Below, piece by piece: positions 27,418 through 35,856 of a DNA stretch of 64,000 nucleotides (position 1 is its first letter; each line of letters starts with the position of its first letter). The notes under the pieces were generated by a model. It saw nothing but the letters and a program-made list of their open reading frames with translations, did no database searches and was not told the DNA's origin. A program made the translations under genes and the position numbers. Source of the DNA: Acidimicrobium ferrooxidans DSM 10331 (GTDB lineage: Bacteria; Actinomycetota; Acidimicrobiia; Acidimicrobiales; Ilumatobacteraceae); NCBI GenBank assembly GCA_945900735.1, contig CAMDJX010000001.1, positions 1-64,000 of the forward strand. Direction: 5' to 3'.

Positions 27418-28362
27418 GTGAACGGCAAGCCTGCTTCAAATCAGGATGCGTTCACAGTTGCGGGGTATCGAGCCGCCTCGTTGTTCGCAAAATTGACACC
27501 TGGGCCAATTGCCCATGCCTCAGCATTTGCATTAAGTGGTCCCCTTTCAATTGCAATGCGATCAAGGCGTTTGATTGTCGAACGCCACCTTCGTCGAATC
27601 AACCCCTCTTTGTCTGGCTTCGCCCTGCGTCAAGCAGCGCAAGAGGCATTCCAAAGTTACGCACGGTATTACCTCGAAACATTTAGGCTCTCCACTCTTT
27701 CACGACAACAGATCGATGATGGATTCAAGATCGAAGGCTTTGAACATATTGAGCACGCTGTGGGTGCTGGCAAGGGAACTGTGTTGGCTTTGCCTCATCT
27801 GGGTGGCTGGGAATGGTCTGGTCGGTGGCTGGTCGATCGGGGTTACGGTCTGACGGCTGTTGTGGAGAAGTTGGACAATGATGATTTGTTCGAGTGGTTC
27901 TTGGAGATGAGAACACGGGTTGGGTTTGACATAATCCCGCTTGACGACAGTGCAGGGTTAAAAGTTAATGAAGCACTCAGGGGCAATAAGATCGTGTCAC
28001 TTCTGTGCGATCGCGACATTGTTCGGGCGGGCGAGAGATCTGGTGTCCAAGTGCAGTTCTTCGGTGAGCAAACCACGGTGCCTGCCGGGCCAGCATTCTT
28101 TGCTCTCCGAACAGGCGCTGCACTCATTCCATTGGCTACGTACTTCACCAAACGCGTAGATGGCCACTTCACGGTTGTTCGACCGCCGATACCGGTGGAT
28201 CGGCAAGGTTCGTTGCGCGACGATGTTGCGCGAATCACACAGTTATTGACAACGGAAATCGAATTGTTGATTCGTCGAGCGCCGGAACAATGGCACTTAT
28301 TTCAACCTAATTGGCCCAGTGACCCTGGCTATCTGGGTATGAACACATCGTTCACTGTTTAA
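27418..28362 (+). CDS. patA: Phosphatidylinositol mannoside acyltransferase
   Basis: A 314-residue protein of the LpxL/HtrB-like acyltransferase family. The catalytic pair is in ALPHLGGWEWSG (His and Glu); SLLCDRDIVRAG and PAGPAFFALRTGAALIP are further family segments, and the end EQWHLFQPNWP is typical of PatA-type proteins. It would acylate mannose on PIM at the inner membrane face. It starts (GTG) 2 bp after pgsA. Its stop shares TTAA with the convergent arsR stop, so the two genes overlap by 4 bp. Confidence 0.9.
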   Translation: MNGKPASNQDAFTVAGYRAASLFAKLTPGPIAHASAFALSGPLSIAMRSRRLIVERHLRRINPSLSGFALRQAAQEAFQSYARYYLETFRLSTLSRQQIDDGFKIEGFEHIEHAVGAGKGTVLALPHLGGWEWSGRWLVDRGYGLTAVVEKLDNDDLFEWFLEMRTRVGFDIIPLDDSAGLKVNEALRGNKIVSLLCDRDIVRAGERSGVQVQFFGEQTTVPAGPAFFALRTGAALIPLATYFTKRVDGHFTVVRPPIPVDRQGSLRDDVARITQLLTTEIELLIRRAPEQWHLFQPNWPSDPGYLGMNTSFTV

Positions 28363-28718
28363 CGCAGAACATCTCGTAATTCGCTCAGTCGTTCAGTATT
28401 GATGCGATACCAAACCCAGGTTCCACGTTTCGTGCTGGTGATCAACCCTGCTTCGCGTAGAACCTTCAGGTGATGGCTGACGGTCGGCTGGGATCTTCCA
28501 ACTGGTTTGACGAGGTTGCAGGCGCACACTTCTTTCGTCGGCGAAGAGGCGATGATGTTGAAAACCTTAAGTCGGATGGGGTCGGAGAGCGCTGCAAACC
28601 CAGCAGCAAGATGCTCGGTGTTGGGTTTGGACAATCGCTCGTCGCTCAGCGGCGAACAGCAATTGATGTCCTTTGGGATCCGACTGCGAGAAGAAGTTTG
28701 TTGTATATTGATACTCAT
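28359..28718 (-). CDS. arsR: ArsR family arsenic-responsive repressor
   Basis: A winged-helix repressor of about 119 residues. The metal site VCACNL at the start of the recognition region matches ArsR-type CxC sensors; an extra NCCSPLS Cys pair near the N-terminus may add ligands. The recognition helix is SQPTVSHHLKVLREAGL. ATG 28718 is chosen for MSINIQQ; the frame is open to 28775, so this is not certain. It is divergent from arsI and the operator overlaps its start codon, so autoregulation is expected. Confidence 0.9.
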   Translation of the reverse strand: MSINIQQTSSRSRIPKDINCCSPLSDERLSKPNTEHLAAGFAALSDPIRLKVFNIIASSPTKEVCACNLVKPVGRSQPTVSHHLKVLREAGLITSTKRGTWVWYRINTERLSELRDVLR

Positions 28719-28725
28719 CAATATA
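28704..28725. promoter_or_regulatory. Probable ArsR operator
   Basis: TATATTGAT-ACTC-ATCAATATA is a perfect 9-bp inverted repeat with a 4-bp spacer between arsR and arsI. It is very AT-rich against its surroundings and matches the dyad form of ArsR/SmtB operators. It covers the ATG of arsR (28716-28718), so binding would block both directions. Confidence 0.75.
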
Positions 28726-28742
28726 TACCAATGGAGGCCAAG

Positions 28743-29171
28743 ATGTCGCGAGTTCAACTGGCGCTGAATGTTCAAAATCTGCAGGATTCAATTGCTTTCT
28801 ATTCCAAGATGTTTGGAACTCAGCCCGCAAAGGTGAGAGAGGGCTACGCAAACTTCGCCATCGCCGAGCCGCCGCTCAAATTAGTGCTTATCGAGACCAA
28901 ATCAGATGGCGTATCCGAATACCAACACCTCAATCATCTTGGTGTGGAGTTGGAGAGTCCGCAGTTGGTGGAGCAGGCAATCGATCAATTCTCGGATCTC
29001 GGATTGGTGGAGAAGATCGAAAAAAGCGAAACGTGTTGTTACGCGGTTCAGGACAAAGTCTGGATGACAAGCCCCGATGGTGCGCCATGGGAGTACTACA
29101 CAGTCCTCGCAGATGCGCCTACTTTCCGAGCAAACATCGCTGCCGCTCCAGGTGGAGATTGCTGCTCGTGA
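28743..29171 (+). CDS. arsI: ArsI/CadI family vicinal-oxygen-chelate protein, probable C-As lyase
   Basis: A 142-residue glyoxalase-fold protein. RVQLALNVQNLQDSIAFYSKMFGT is the family start; HLGVELESP gives a metal ligand; ETCCYAVQDKVWMTSPDG contains the vicinal Cys pair and WEYYTVL the second Glu. In characterised ArsI this pair binds trivalent organoarsenicals, which are demethylated or dearylated. ATG 28743 is preferred since GGAGG lies 5 bases upstream; the 28731 ATG and longer 28470 frame lack this. The C-terminus ends GGDCCS. It overlaps the next gene by 4 bp. Confidence 0.88.
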   Translation: MSRVQLALNVQNLQDSIAFYSKMFGTQPAKVREGYANFAIAEPPLKLVLIETKSDGVSEYQHLNHLGVELESPQLVEQAIDQFSDLGLVEKIEKSETCCYAVQDKVWMTSPDGAPWEYYTVLADAPTFRANIAAAPGGDCCS

Positions 29172-29824
29172 TCCGTCGCTTAGCCGCTGAAGCGTTAGGA
29201 ACTGGCTTGCTCATTGTTGCGGTCATAGGTTCCGGAATCATGGCCACGAACCTGACAGACGATGTTGCGTTGCAACTGCTCTGCAATGCAGTGGCCACTG
29301 GAGGAGCACTTGTCGCATTAATCCTCATCTTTGCCCCAGTAAGCGGAGCCTCATTTAATCCGGCTGTTGGAATCGTCGGTGCGCTGCTCGGTGAGGTGAC
29401 TTGGAAACAAACAGCCTTGTATGCAATTGCACAAACAGTTGGCGGTTGCCTGGGCGCTATGACTGCAAACGTCATGTTCGAACATCCAGTGGTGGAGTTA
29501 TCAACGAAGGTGCGCGACGGATCAAACATCTACATTTCCGAAGTCGTAGCAACCGTTGGACTGCTGCTCGTGATTTGGGGAACAATTCGTGCAAACCGAT
29601 CAAACTTGGTTCCGTTCACCGTTGCCGCATGGATTACAGGTGCCTACTTCTTTACATCTTCCACGAGCCTTGCGAATCCTGCTGTGAGTATTGCTCGCTC
29701 ATTGAGTAATTCGTTTGCTGGTATTGACCCGAGCAGCGTGCCAGCATTTATATCGATGCAGATCATCGGCGCCTTCGTCGGTTACTTCATCATTCGCTGG
29801 CTGTTTGATTCGGAGACGAAGTAA
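29168..29824 (+). CDS. aqpS: Aquaporin family channel, probable arsenite channel
   Basis: A 218-residue major intrinsic protein with six hydrophobic segments. The two NPA boxes are GASFNPAVG and LANPAVSIAR. Between arsI and arsC it most likely lets arsenite made by ArsC leave the cell down its gradient, as shown for AqpS of Sinorhizobium; no ArsB or Acr3 pump is present here. The start is GTG 29168 overlapping the arsI stop; the 29033 frame lies inside arsI. Confidence 0.85.
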   Translation: MIRRLAAEALGTGLLIVAVIGSGIMATNLTDDVALQLLCNAVATGGALVALILIFAPVSGASFNPAVGIVGALLGEVTWKQTALYAIAQTVGGCLGAMTANVMFEHPVVELSTKVRDGSNIYISEVVATVGLLLVIWGTIRANRSNLVPFTVAAWITGAYFFTSSTSLANPAVSIARSLSNSFAGIDPSSVPAFISMQIIGAFVGYFIIRWLFDSETK

Positions 29825-30231
29825 TGGGTATCCGTAAACCCGGCGTCTTGTTTCTTTGCGTGCATAATGCTGGACGTTCACAAATGGCCGCAGGGTTCAT
29901 GCGCCAAATTTCTGATATCGCCGTTTTTTCTGGTGGGTCTGAGCCAGCCAGTTCCTTAAATCCCGCAGCGGTGGAAGCGATGCATGAAAAGGGTATTGAC
30001 GTTTCTCAGTATGTTCCCCAGCGATGGACGATGGAGCTTTTGGAATCAGTCGACGTGGTCGTCACCATGGGTTGCGGCGACGAATGTCCTTTCATCCCAG
30101 GCAAAAAATACATTGACTGGCCGCTTACTGATCCAGCCGGTCAAGGTTTAGAAATGGTGCGCGGCGTACGAGACGAAATAGAGCAAAAGGTGAAGTTGCT
30201 CGCTGCCGAGTTATTGAACGATCAGCGGTAA
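29824..30231 (+). CDS. arsC: Arsenate reductase, low-molecular-weight phosphatase fold
   Basis: A 135-residue enzyme that reduces arsenate to arsenite. The P-loop CVHNAGRS is CX5R with the catalytic Cys near residue 13; MGCGDECPF supplies further Cys and DWPLTDPAGQ the general-acid Asp. The actinobacterial forms work with mycothiol and mycoredoxin or with thioredoxin; mshC in this window makes the first possible. It begins at the aqpS stop (TAATG) and overlaps the convergent oxidoreductase by 10 bp. Confidence 0.92.
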   Translation: MGIRKPGVLFLCVHNAGRSQMAAGFMRQISDIAVFSGGSEPASSLNPAAVEAMHEKGIDVSQYVPQRWTMELLESVDVVVTMGCGDECPFIPGKKYIDWPLTDPAGQGLEMVRGVRDEIEQKVKLLAAELLNDQR

Positions 30232-31139
30232 GCGTCAAACAGCTCAGTAATTGCTTTTGCTTGGCCACCGCTCGTCGATGACATCACTGCAATTGGCAGC
30301 ACTCCCTTGTCTGACCATTTTGCGAGTTGCTCGCGCACTGCTGCTGCGCTTCCCGATGCCGTACAGTCGCGCAGCCATCGATCGCTCATAACTTTTTGCA
30401 GTGATTGCGCAAGTTCTTCCTTTGGAACAGTTTCTAAAATGATTTCTGCTGCGTTCATTTCATCTTCGTAACCTGCCTGGCGCCAGTAATTACGGTAATT
30501 GGGCAAGGAGATATAGCCAGTTAATGTCTTTTTGTGGATCGCAAGCGCGGCCTCTTCGTCGTCGCTGATCACCGTTGGAATCATGTTCGCCATGAAAAAG
30601 TCGGATCTGCGTTCGTTTGGAACCAAGCCAACTTGCCGTGAGATATCAGACAGCGAAGCATTCGCCCAAATGGCTCCTTCCGCAATATCGACAGACAATG
30701 CCAACATCTTGTCGCGCAACGCCGCAAGGTAGACGGGGGGAAGCTCTCCACTAAATCTCGAATTTTGGCGCATCGCTGCAACGTAGTCAGACATGTCAGA
30801 GAGAGGCTTGCCGGTTGTGACTCCAAGTCGTTGGACAACTGGAGCGTGGCTCACGCCCAGTCCAATCCCAAAGCGGCCACCAGATATCTCGTGAATGTGT
30901 GCTGCGGTGTTGGACATCTCGACGGGGTGGTTGTAGTACACAGGTTGAATCGAAGTCCAGAACCTAATGGTGGAAGTGGCGTGGGCGAGCGAAGTGCACA
31001 ACCCCAGCGTTGCGCCGAGGCTTGGGCACGCAAGCCCCGCAAAACCGCGGGACTCGGACTCTTGGGCAAGCTGCAAAATAGCGGACCGTTTCGTTGGGGT
31101 AGCAACGATTGAGATTGCTGGGAGCGAGTATGAATTCAT
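30222..31139 (-). CDS. Luciferase-like (LLM class) oxidoreductase, probably F420-dependent
   Basis: A 305-residue TIM-barrel protein. GIGLGVSHAPVVQRLG, RFWTSIQPVYYNHPVEMSN and GAIWANASLSD fit F420-dependent LLM enzymes from actinobacteria. Cofactor choice is inferred; FMN is possible. The substrate is unknown. It is divergent from pimA over 44 bp, and a possible GAAGGAG ribosome binding site is 12 bases before its ATG. It has no visible link with arsenic chemistry beyond its position. Confidence 0.82.
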   Translation of the reverse strand: MNSYSLPAISIVATPTKRSAILQLAQESESRGFAGLACPSLGATLGLCTSLAHATSTIRFWTSIQPVYYNHPVEMSNTAAHIHEISGGRFGIGLGVSHAPVVQRLGVTTGKPLSDMSDYVAAMRQNSRFSGELPPVYLAALRDKMLALSVDIAEGAIWANASLSDISRQVGLVPNERRSDFFMANMIPTVISDDEEAALAIHKKTLTGYISLPNYRNYWRQAGYEDEMNAAEIILETVPKEELAQSLQKVMSDRWLRDCTASGSAAAVREQLAKWSDKGVLPIAVMSSTSGGQAKAITELFDAYR

Positions 31140-31164
31140 GGTGTGGTGAAACTCCTTCGCCGTC

Positions 31165-31170
31165 TACCGT
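31165..31170 (+). promoter_or_regulatory. Putative -10 box for pimA
   Basis: TACCGT lies 13 to 8 bases before GTG 31178 and 19 before ATG 31184. A minus-strand box for the divergent oxidoreductase may overlap it (TATACG and TAGACG both read on the minus strand). Confidence 0.35.
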
Positions 31171-31183
31171 ATACAACGTGAAC

Positions 31184-32350
31184 ATGCTGAGGGTCGCTAT
31201 GGTCAGCCCTTACAGCGTTTCTATTCCAGGCGGCGTGCAGGCACAAGTGATGGGCTTGGCACGCGAGCTGCGCCGTATCGGACACGAGGTGCGTGTGCTT
31301 GCTCCCTGCGATGGCCCACCACCCGAACCGTTCGTTACGCCGTTAGGCAAGAGTCTGCCAACAGCAGCCAATGGTTCGGTTGCTCCGCTTGCGCCGGATC
31401 CATCTGCGGCGTTGCGCACCATTCGTGCGCTGAACGACGAAGCCTTTGACATCATTCATTTACACGAACCAATTGCACCCGGGCCAACTGCGACTGCATT
31501 ACTGCTGCAGTTAGCACCGACGGTGGGAACGTTCCATGCCGCGGGAGACTCCAGTTCCTATCGCGTACTGAATAAAACTGCGCGGTGGGCAGCAGACCAA
31601 CTCAGTACGCGTGTTGCGGTGTCGGATTCTGCAAAAGAGCTGGCACACCGCTATCTCGGCGGTGATTACACCGTTTTGTTTAACGGCATCGAGACAGAGC
31701 GTTACCGACGTCCGGCAGTGGAACGAAGTGTCGAGCCAACTGTGTTTTTTGTTGGGCGCCATGAGCCACGCAAGGGCCTAGAAGTTTTGCTTGAAGCAAT
31801 GTCGGAGTTGCCGGCCAATGTTCGGCTTTGGGTTGCCTCTGACGGTGAGAGCATCGACGCACTTAAGGAACGCTTCCGAAACGACCTGAGAATTGAGTGG
31901 CTCGGTCGAATATCGGAAGAAGACAAGTTGGATCGTCTCGCACAGTGCACAGTATTTTGCGCGCCTTCACTTCGCGGCGAATCATTTGGGATCGTGTTGT
32001 TGGAGGCAATGGCAGCTGGTGCTGCACTTGTAGCCAGCGGCATTGATGGCTATGTCAACGTTGCCACAAATGAAAAGGATTCGCTATTGGTTCCACCCGG
32101 CGACGTGCAACATCTTGCAGACGCCATCAACAAAGTGATTATCGATGGCCAGTTGCGCGCCGAGTTGATTAAACATGGTCATCTGCGGGCAGAGCAATTC
32201 TCAATGAGTCTTCTCGCCGAAAAGTATGTCGATATCTATCGAACGTTGCTTGAATCCGAAGCATCCAACGAACTACAAGTTCGACCAAACCGTTTCGTCT
32301 CCATGTTCCCCGATCGGCTGCTTCGCAGGCCTTGGTCTAGCCGCCCGTAA
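31184..32350 (+). CDS. pimA: Phosphatidylinositol mannosyltransferase PimA
   Basis: A 388-residue GT4 glycosyltransferase that adds the first mannose to phosphatidylinositol. The N-terminal domain begins RVAMVSPYSVSIPGGVQAQV; the donor site is seen in FVGRHEPRKGLEVLLEA and in GESFGIVLLEAMAAG, the EX7E motif. The start may be ATG 31184 or GTG 31178, which has better promoter spacing. In mycobacteria pimA directly follows patA; here about 2.8 kb of arsenic and oxidoreductase genes intervene. Confidence 0.92.
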   Translation: MLRVAMVSPYSVSIPGGVQAQVMGLARELRRIGHEVRVLAPCDGPPPEPFVTPLGKSLPTAANGSVAPLAPDPSAALRTIRALNDEAFDIIHLHEPIAPGPTATALLLQLAPTVGTFHAAGDSSSYRVLNKTARWAADQLSTRVAVSDSAKELAHRYLGGDYTVLFNGIETERYRRPAVERSVEPTVFFVGRHEPRKGLEVLLEAMSELPANVRLWVASDGESIDALKERFRNDLRIEWLGRISEEDKLDRLAQCTVFCAPSLRGESFGIVLLEAMAAGAALVASGIDGYVNVATNEKDSLLVPPGDVQHLADAINKVIIDGQLRAELIKHGHLRAEQFSMSLLAEKYVDIYRTLLESEASNELQVRPNRFVSMFPDRLLRRPWSSRP

Positions 32351-32368
32351 CCAACACATTTGCTGACA

Positions 32369-32374
32369 TAGACT
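32369..32374 (+). promoter_or_regulatory. Putative -10 box for lemA
   Basis: TAGACT lies 12 to 7 bases before the lemA ATG with no Shine-Dalgarno sequence, the same layout as for alaS and thrS. Confidence 0.45.
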
Positions 32375-32380
32375 GAGCGC

Positions 32381-32932
32381 ATGAACCTGGTCATTGTGGT
32401 CGTTGTTGTTGCTGTCATAGCCTTGATCGTTGGTGGTATCTACAACCAATTGGTGCGTCGACGCAATGAGGTTGACAACGCTTGGTCGCAAATTGATGTC
32501 CAGCTGAAGCGAAGGCTCGATCTGATCCCCAACCTGGTGGAAACGGTCAAGGGTTATGCCGCCCACGAAAAGACTGCTCTCGAGGCAGTGATTTCGGCCC
32601 GAAATTCCGCGATGTCCACCGGTGCCTCTCCACATGAACAAGCTGCTGCGGACAATGCGGTTAGTTCGGCATTACGCCAGTTGTTTGCATTGTCCGAGGC
32701 CTACCCGGATTTGAAGGCGAATCAAGGCTTCGTGTCTTTGCAAGATGAATTATCGAACACGGAAAGTCGCATTGCCTATGCGCGACAGTTCTATGGCGAT
32801 GCAGTTGAAACCTACAACACGGCAATCCAGAAATTTCCAGCCGTTTTCGTTGCATCTGTGTTTAAGTTCTCTGAACGCGAATTCTTCGCTGCCGAAGAAG
32901 CGGCCCGCAGTGTCCCCGAAGTCAAGTTTTAA
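32381..32932 (+). CDS. lemA: LemA family protein
   Basis: A 183-residue protein with one N-terminal membrane helix (residues 2-22) and a helical bundle. RRNEVDNAWSQIDVQLKRRLDLIPNLVETVKGYAAHE is the family hallmark; SLQDELSNTESRIAYARQFYGDAV follows. LemA proteins are often paired with an HtpX-type protease, as here, 9 bp downstream. Function is not settled. Confidence 0.93.
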   Translation: MNLVIVVVVVAVIALIVGGIYNQLVRRRNEVDNAWSQIDVQLKRRLDLIPNLVETVKGYAAHEKTALEAVISARNSAMSTGASPHEQAAADNAVSSALRQLFALSEAYPDLKANQGFVSLQDELSNTESRIAYARQFYGDAVETYNTAIQKFPAVFVASVFKFSEREFFAAEEAARSVPEVKF

Positions 32933-32941
32933 GGACTCCCG

Positions 32942-33847
32942 ATGAACGATTTAATCGCGGCAAACAAGCGTCGAACATTTTTTTTGCTCTTTGGTTTCGT
33001 AGTGATAACGCTGCTCGTCGGCGTGTCAGTTGGTTCACTGATCGGCAACGGCACAACCGGAACACTGATAGCACTCGTGATCGCCGCAGTGATGGCGTTC
33101 AGTTCATACTGGAAATCCGACAAAATCGCGCTTGCTGTCAGCCGGGCACACCCAGCAGATGAGCAGGAGTATCGACGCCTGCACAACCTTGTAGAGGGTC
33201 TGTGCATCGCAGGAGGCTTGCCAAAACCAAAGGTGTACATCATTCAAGACGATGCACCGAACGCTTTTGCAACTGGACGTAATCCAAAGAACGCCGCTAT
33301 TGCAGTAACCACCGGTTTGCTTCATGTCATGAATCGTGTCGAGCTTGAGGGTGTGGTTGCGCACGAGTTATCGCACATCAAGAACTATGACATTTTGGTT
33401 TCAACGTTGGCCGTGACGCTTGTTGGAACCATCGCAATTGTCACAGATTTAACTTTGCGAATGATGTGGTGGAACGGTGGGCGAGTGGCCCGCAGTGGCG
33501 ACCGCAACGACCGCAACAACCCTCTGGCTTTAATTGGATTGGTGCTGTTATTGCTTGCTCCGATCCTTGCCAAAGTGATGCAGGCGGCAGTGAGTCGACG
33601 TCGCGAAACCTTGGCGGATGTATCTGCCGTCCGCATGACAAGATATCCGCCCGGATTGATCTCGGCACTGGAAAAACTTCAAGCGGATAACACGGTTACT
33701 CATTCCGCCAGCATGGCTACGGCTCATCTGTGGATCGAGCAGCCGATGTCAGGTGTGAAAGACGCGGGCAGGTTGGGTATGTGGCATAAACTTTTCAATA
33801 CCCACCCACCACTTGCCGAGCGAATTGCATTGCTCAGGGAGATGTAA
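32942..33847 (+). CDS. htpX: HtpX-like M48 zinc metalloprotease
   Basis: A 301-residue membrane protease for misfolded membrane proteins. Two N-terminal helices (about residues 14-58) precede the domain. Zinc motif HELSH starts near residue 141 (VAHELSHIKNYD); the third ligand Glu is in SRRRETLADVSAV. A second hydrophobic pair (about 155-205) interrupts. AAGGA precedes the ATG. It ends THPPLAERIALLREM, typical of the family. Confidence 0.94.
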   Translation: MNDLIAANKRRTFFLLFGFVVITLLVGVSVGSLIGNGTTGTLIALVIAAVMAFSSYWKSDKIALAVSRAHPADEQEYRRLHNLVEGLCIAGGLPKPKVYIIQDDAPNAFATGRNPKNAAIAVTTGLLHVMNRVELEGVVAHELSHIKNYDILVSTLAVTLVGTIAIVTDLTLRMMWWNGGRVARSGDRNDRNNPLALIGLVLLLLAPILAKVMQAAVSRRRETLADVSAVRMTRYPPGLISALEKLQADNTVTHSASMATAHLWIEQPMSGVKDAGRLGMWHKLFNTHPPLAERIALLREM

Positions 33848-33852
33848 ACACC

Positions 33853-34899
33853 ATGAAGTCACGTCGCATCATTGCAGTAGGCCTTTCAATTTCAGCGCTC
33901 GCAGTGCTTGCGGCATGTAGCGGTTCGTCTTCTTCTAGCGAGTCCAGCGGTCCTGTCGATACCGAAGTAACCGAAACCACAGTCGGTGTAGTCGTCGACC
34001 CACTCACGGGGCTGCCAAACCAAGACGCATCCACGCTTGACCGTCCGGCAATGGTGGTGAAGATCGATAATCACCCATCGGCTCGCCCGCAGTTGGGCAT
34101 TAACCAAGCCGACATTATTTTTGAAGAAAACGTCGAAAAGCTCACCCGCTACGCGGCGGTATTTCATAGCGAAGGTTCCGACCCCGTCGGCCCAATTCGC
34201 AGTGGTCGTTTCCAAGACATCAACCTTGTGGGTTCGTTGAACAAGCCGCTATTCGTTTGGAGCGGTGGTAACGAAAAGGTCTCGGCAGCCATCAAAGACT
34301 CCGACCTCGTCGACTTGAGCTACACAGTTGCAAATAAAGATGGCGGTTTTGCGCGCGACAGCGAACGTTCTGCACCACACAACCTGATTGCAGAAACAAC
34401 CAAACTGTGGACGCTGGCTCCGGAGGGCGCGTCGGCACCGCAGCAGCAGTTTGCCTACCGCTCGGCTAGCGATGCCAATGCGTCAACCTCAAAAGATGTT
34501 GCGGGTGTAAAGGTTTCAATGGACGGCGTCAAAGTCCAGTGGGATTGGGATAAGACGACCAAAGAATTCCTACGAATTCAGGACGGCACCCCAGTTGTAG
34601 ACACTGAAGACATTCCATTGGCGGTGCCAAACGTTGTTGTGCTCGAGGTTGAATACAGCAATAACTACAGCCCCACCTCAAAAACATTGGGTGGCGGCAA
34701 GGCGTTTGTTTTCACAAATGGAGTGGTCTACGAGGGCACATGGTCGCGTAAGACACGCCTAGAACCGTTTACCTTGAAGGACTCTGCAGGCGCGGAAATC
34801 AAATTGACCCCGGGTCAAACCTTTGTGGAAGTGGCCCGCGCAACCAAGACAGCAATCGTGCCAGTCGGCACAAGCCCCGACGACGTCAAGTTCCTTTAA
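33853..34899 (+). CDS. DUF3048 lipoprotein (YerB-like)
   Basis: A 348-residue exported lipoprotein. The signal sequence ends in the lipobox VLAACSGS, giving a lipidated Cys near residue 22. A Ser/Glu-rich spacer leads to the DUF3048 domain: VVDPLTGLPNQDAS, MVVKIDNHPSARPQLGINQADIIFEENVE, and SDPVGPIRSGRFQD. A C-terminal half with GGGKAFVFTNGVVYEGTW completes the usual two-part family. The role is unknown. LspA in this window would process it. Confidence 0.92.
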   Translation: MKSRRIIAVGLSISALAVLAACSGSSSSSESSGPVDTEVTETTVGVVVDPLTGLPNQDASTLDRPAMVVKIDNHPSARPQLGINQADIIFEENVEKLTRYAAVFHSEGSDPVGPIRSGRFQDINLVGSLNKPLFVWSGGNEKVSAAIKDSDLVDLSYTVANKDGGFARDSERSAPHNLIAETTKLWTLAPEGASAPQQQFAYRSASDANASTSKDVAGVKVSMDGVKVQWDWDKTTKEFLRIQDGTPVVDTEDIPLAVPNVVVLEVEYSNNYSPTSKTLGGGKAFVFTNGVVYEGTWSRKTRLEPFTLKDSAGAEIKLTPGQTFVEVARATKTAIVPVGTSPDDVKFL

Positions 34900-34947
34900 T
34901 CAGAGATAATCCGTGGCTCGCTTATAGGGCGAGACATTTTCGGTCGG

Positions 34948-34953
34948 TACGCT
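34948..34953 (+). promoter_or_regulatory. Putative -10 box for pdxST
   Basis: TACGCT lies 12 to 7 bases before the pdxS ATG, in a 60-bp gap, with no ribosome binding site. Confidence 0.4.
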
Positions 34954-34959
34954 AAAAGC

Positions 34960-35856
34960 ATGACGAAAAACGCAGCATCCGGCGCAACGGGTTCCATGAA
35001 TATCAAACGCGGTTTGGCAGAAATGCTCAAAGGCGGAGTGATCATGGACGTTGTAACACCTCTACAAGCAAAAATTGCCGAGGATGCTGGTGCGATAGCG
35101 GTAATGGCTCTCGAACGCGTTCCGGCAGACATTCGTCGCGATGGTGGAGTCGCCCGCATGAGCGACCCAGAGATGATCGAAGGCATTAAGGCAGTTGTCT
35201 CCATCCCCGTAATGGCAAAAGCGCGCATTGGTCATTTTGTCGAAGCACAAATTCTTGAAGCGCTCGGCGTCGACTTCATCGACGAATCCGAAGTACTTAC
35301 CCCAGCCGACGAAACTCATCACATCGATAAGTTCGCATTCACTCCGCCCTTCGTGTGTGGTGCCACAAACTTGGGCGAGGCGCTCAGGCGTATCAGCGAA
35401 GGCGCAGCACTTATTCGCTCGAAAGGCGAAGCAGGAACCGGCAACGTTGTAGAAGCCGTTCGACACTTGCGCAACATTTTGGGAGATATTCGCAAAATCA
35501 CTCAAGCCGACAATGCCGAATTATTTGATTGGGCAAAGAAACTGGGCGCACCGTTGCCGCTCGTTCAAGAGATACAGCAAACCGGCAAACTGCAAGTTCC
35601 TCTATTCTGCGCAGGAGGCATCGCAACACCAGCCGATGCGGCTCTCGCAATGCAACTTGGTGCCGAAGCAGTTTTCGTCGGATCGGGCATCTTCAAGAGC
35701 GATGATCCAGCGCCACGCGCGAAGGCGATCGTTGAAGCAACTGCTCACTTCCGCGACGCGAAAGTACTCGCCAGAGTGAGCCGTAACCTGGGCGCACCGA
35801 TGACAGGCATTGGCATGGACCAGATCAACGAGCGCTACGCCGAGCGTGGCTGGTAG
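34960..35856 (+). CDS. pdxS: Pyridoxal 5'-phosphate synthase, PdxS subunit
   Basis: A 298-residue TIM-barrel enzyme that makes PLP from ribose 5-phosphate, glyceraldehyde 3-phosphate and ammonia supplied by Pdx[40 protein letters not shown] and [13 protein letters not shown] contain the active-site Asp and Lys residues; [13 protein letters not shown] is the phosphate loop. It is followed at once by pdxT. Confidence 0.98.
   Translation: MTKNAASGATGSMNIKRGLAEMLKGGVIMDVVTPLQAKIAEDAGAIAVMALERVPADIRRDGGVARMSDPEMIEGIKAVVSIPVMAKARIGHFVEAQILEALGVDFIDESEVLTPADETHHIDKFAFTPPFVCGATNLGEALRRISEGAALIRSKGEAGTGNVVEAVRHLRNILGDIRKITQADNAELFDWAKKLGAPLPLVQEIQQTGKLQVPLFCAGGIATPADAALAMQLGAEAVFVGSGIFKSDDPAPRAKAIVEATAHFRDAKVLARVSRNLGAPMTGIGMDQINERYAERGW

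Noticed and set aside
28470-28742. Upstream extension of the arsI frame
   Set aside because: It lies opposite arsR and lacks similarity; GGAGG sets the start at 28743.
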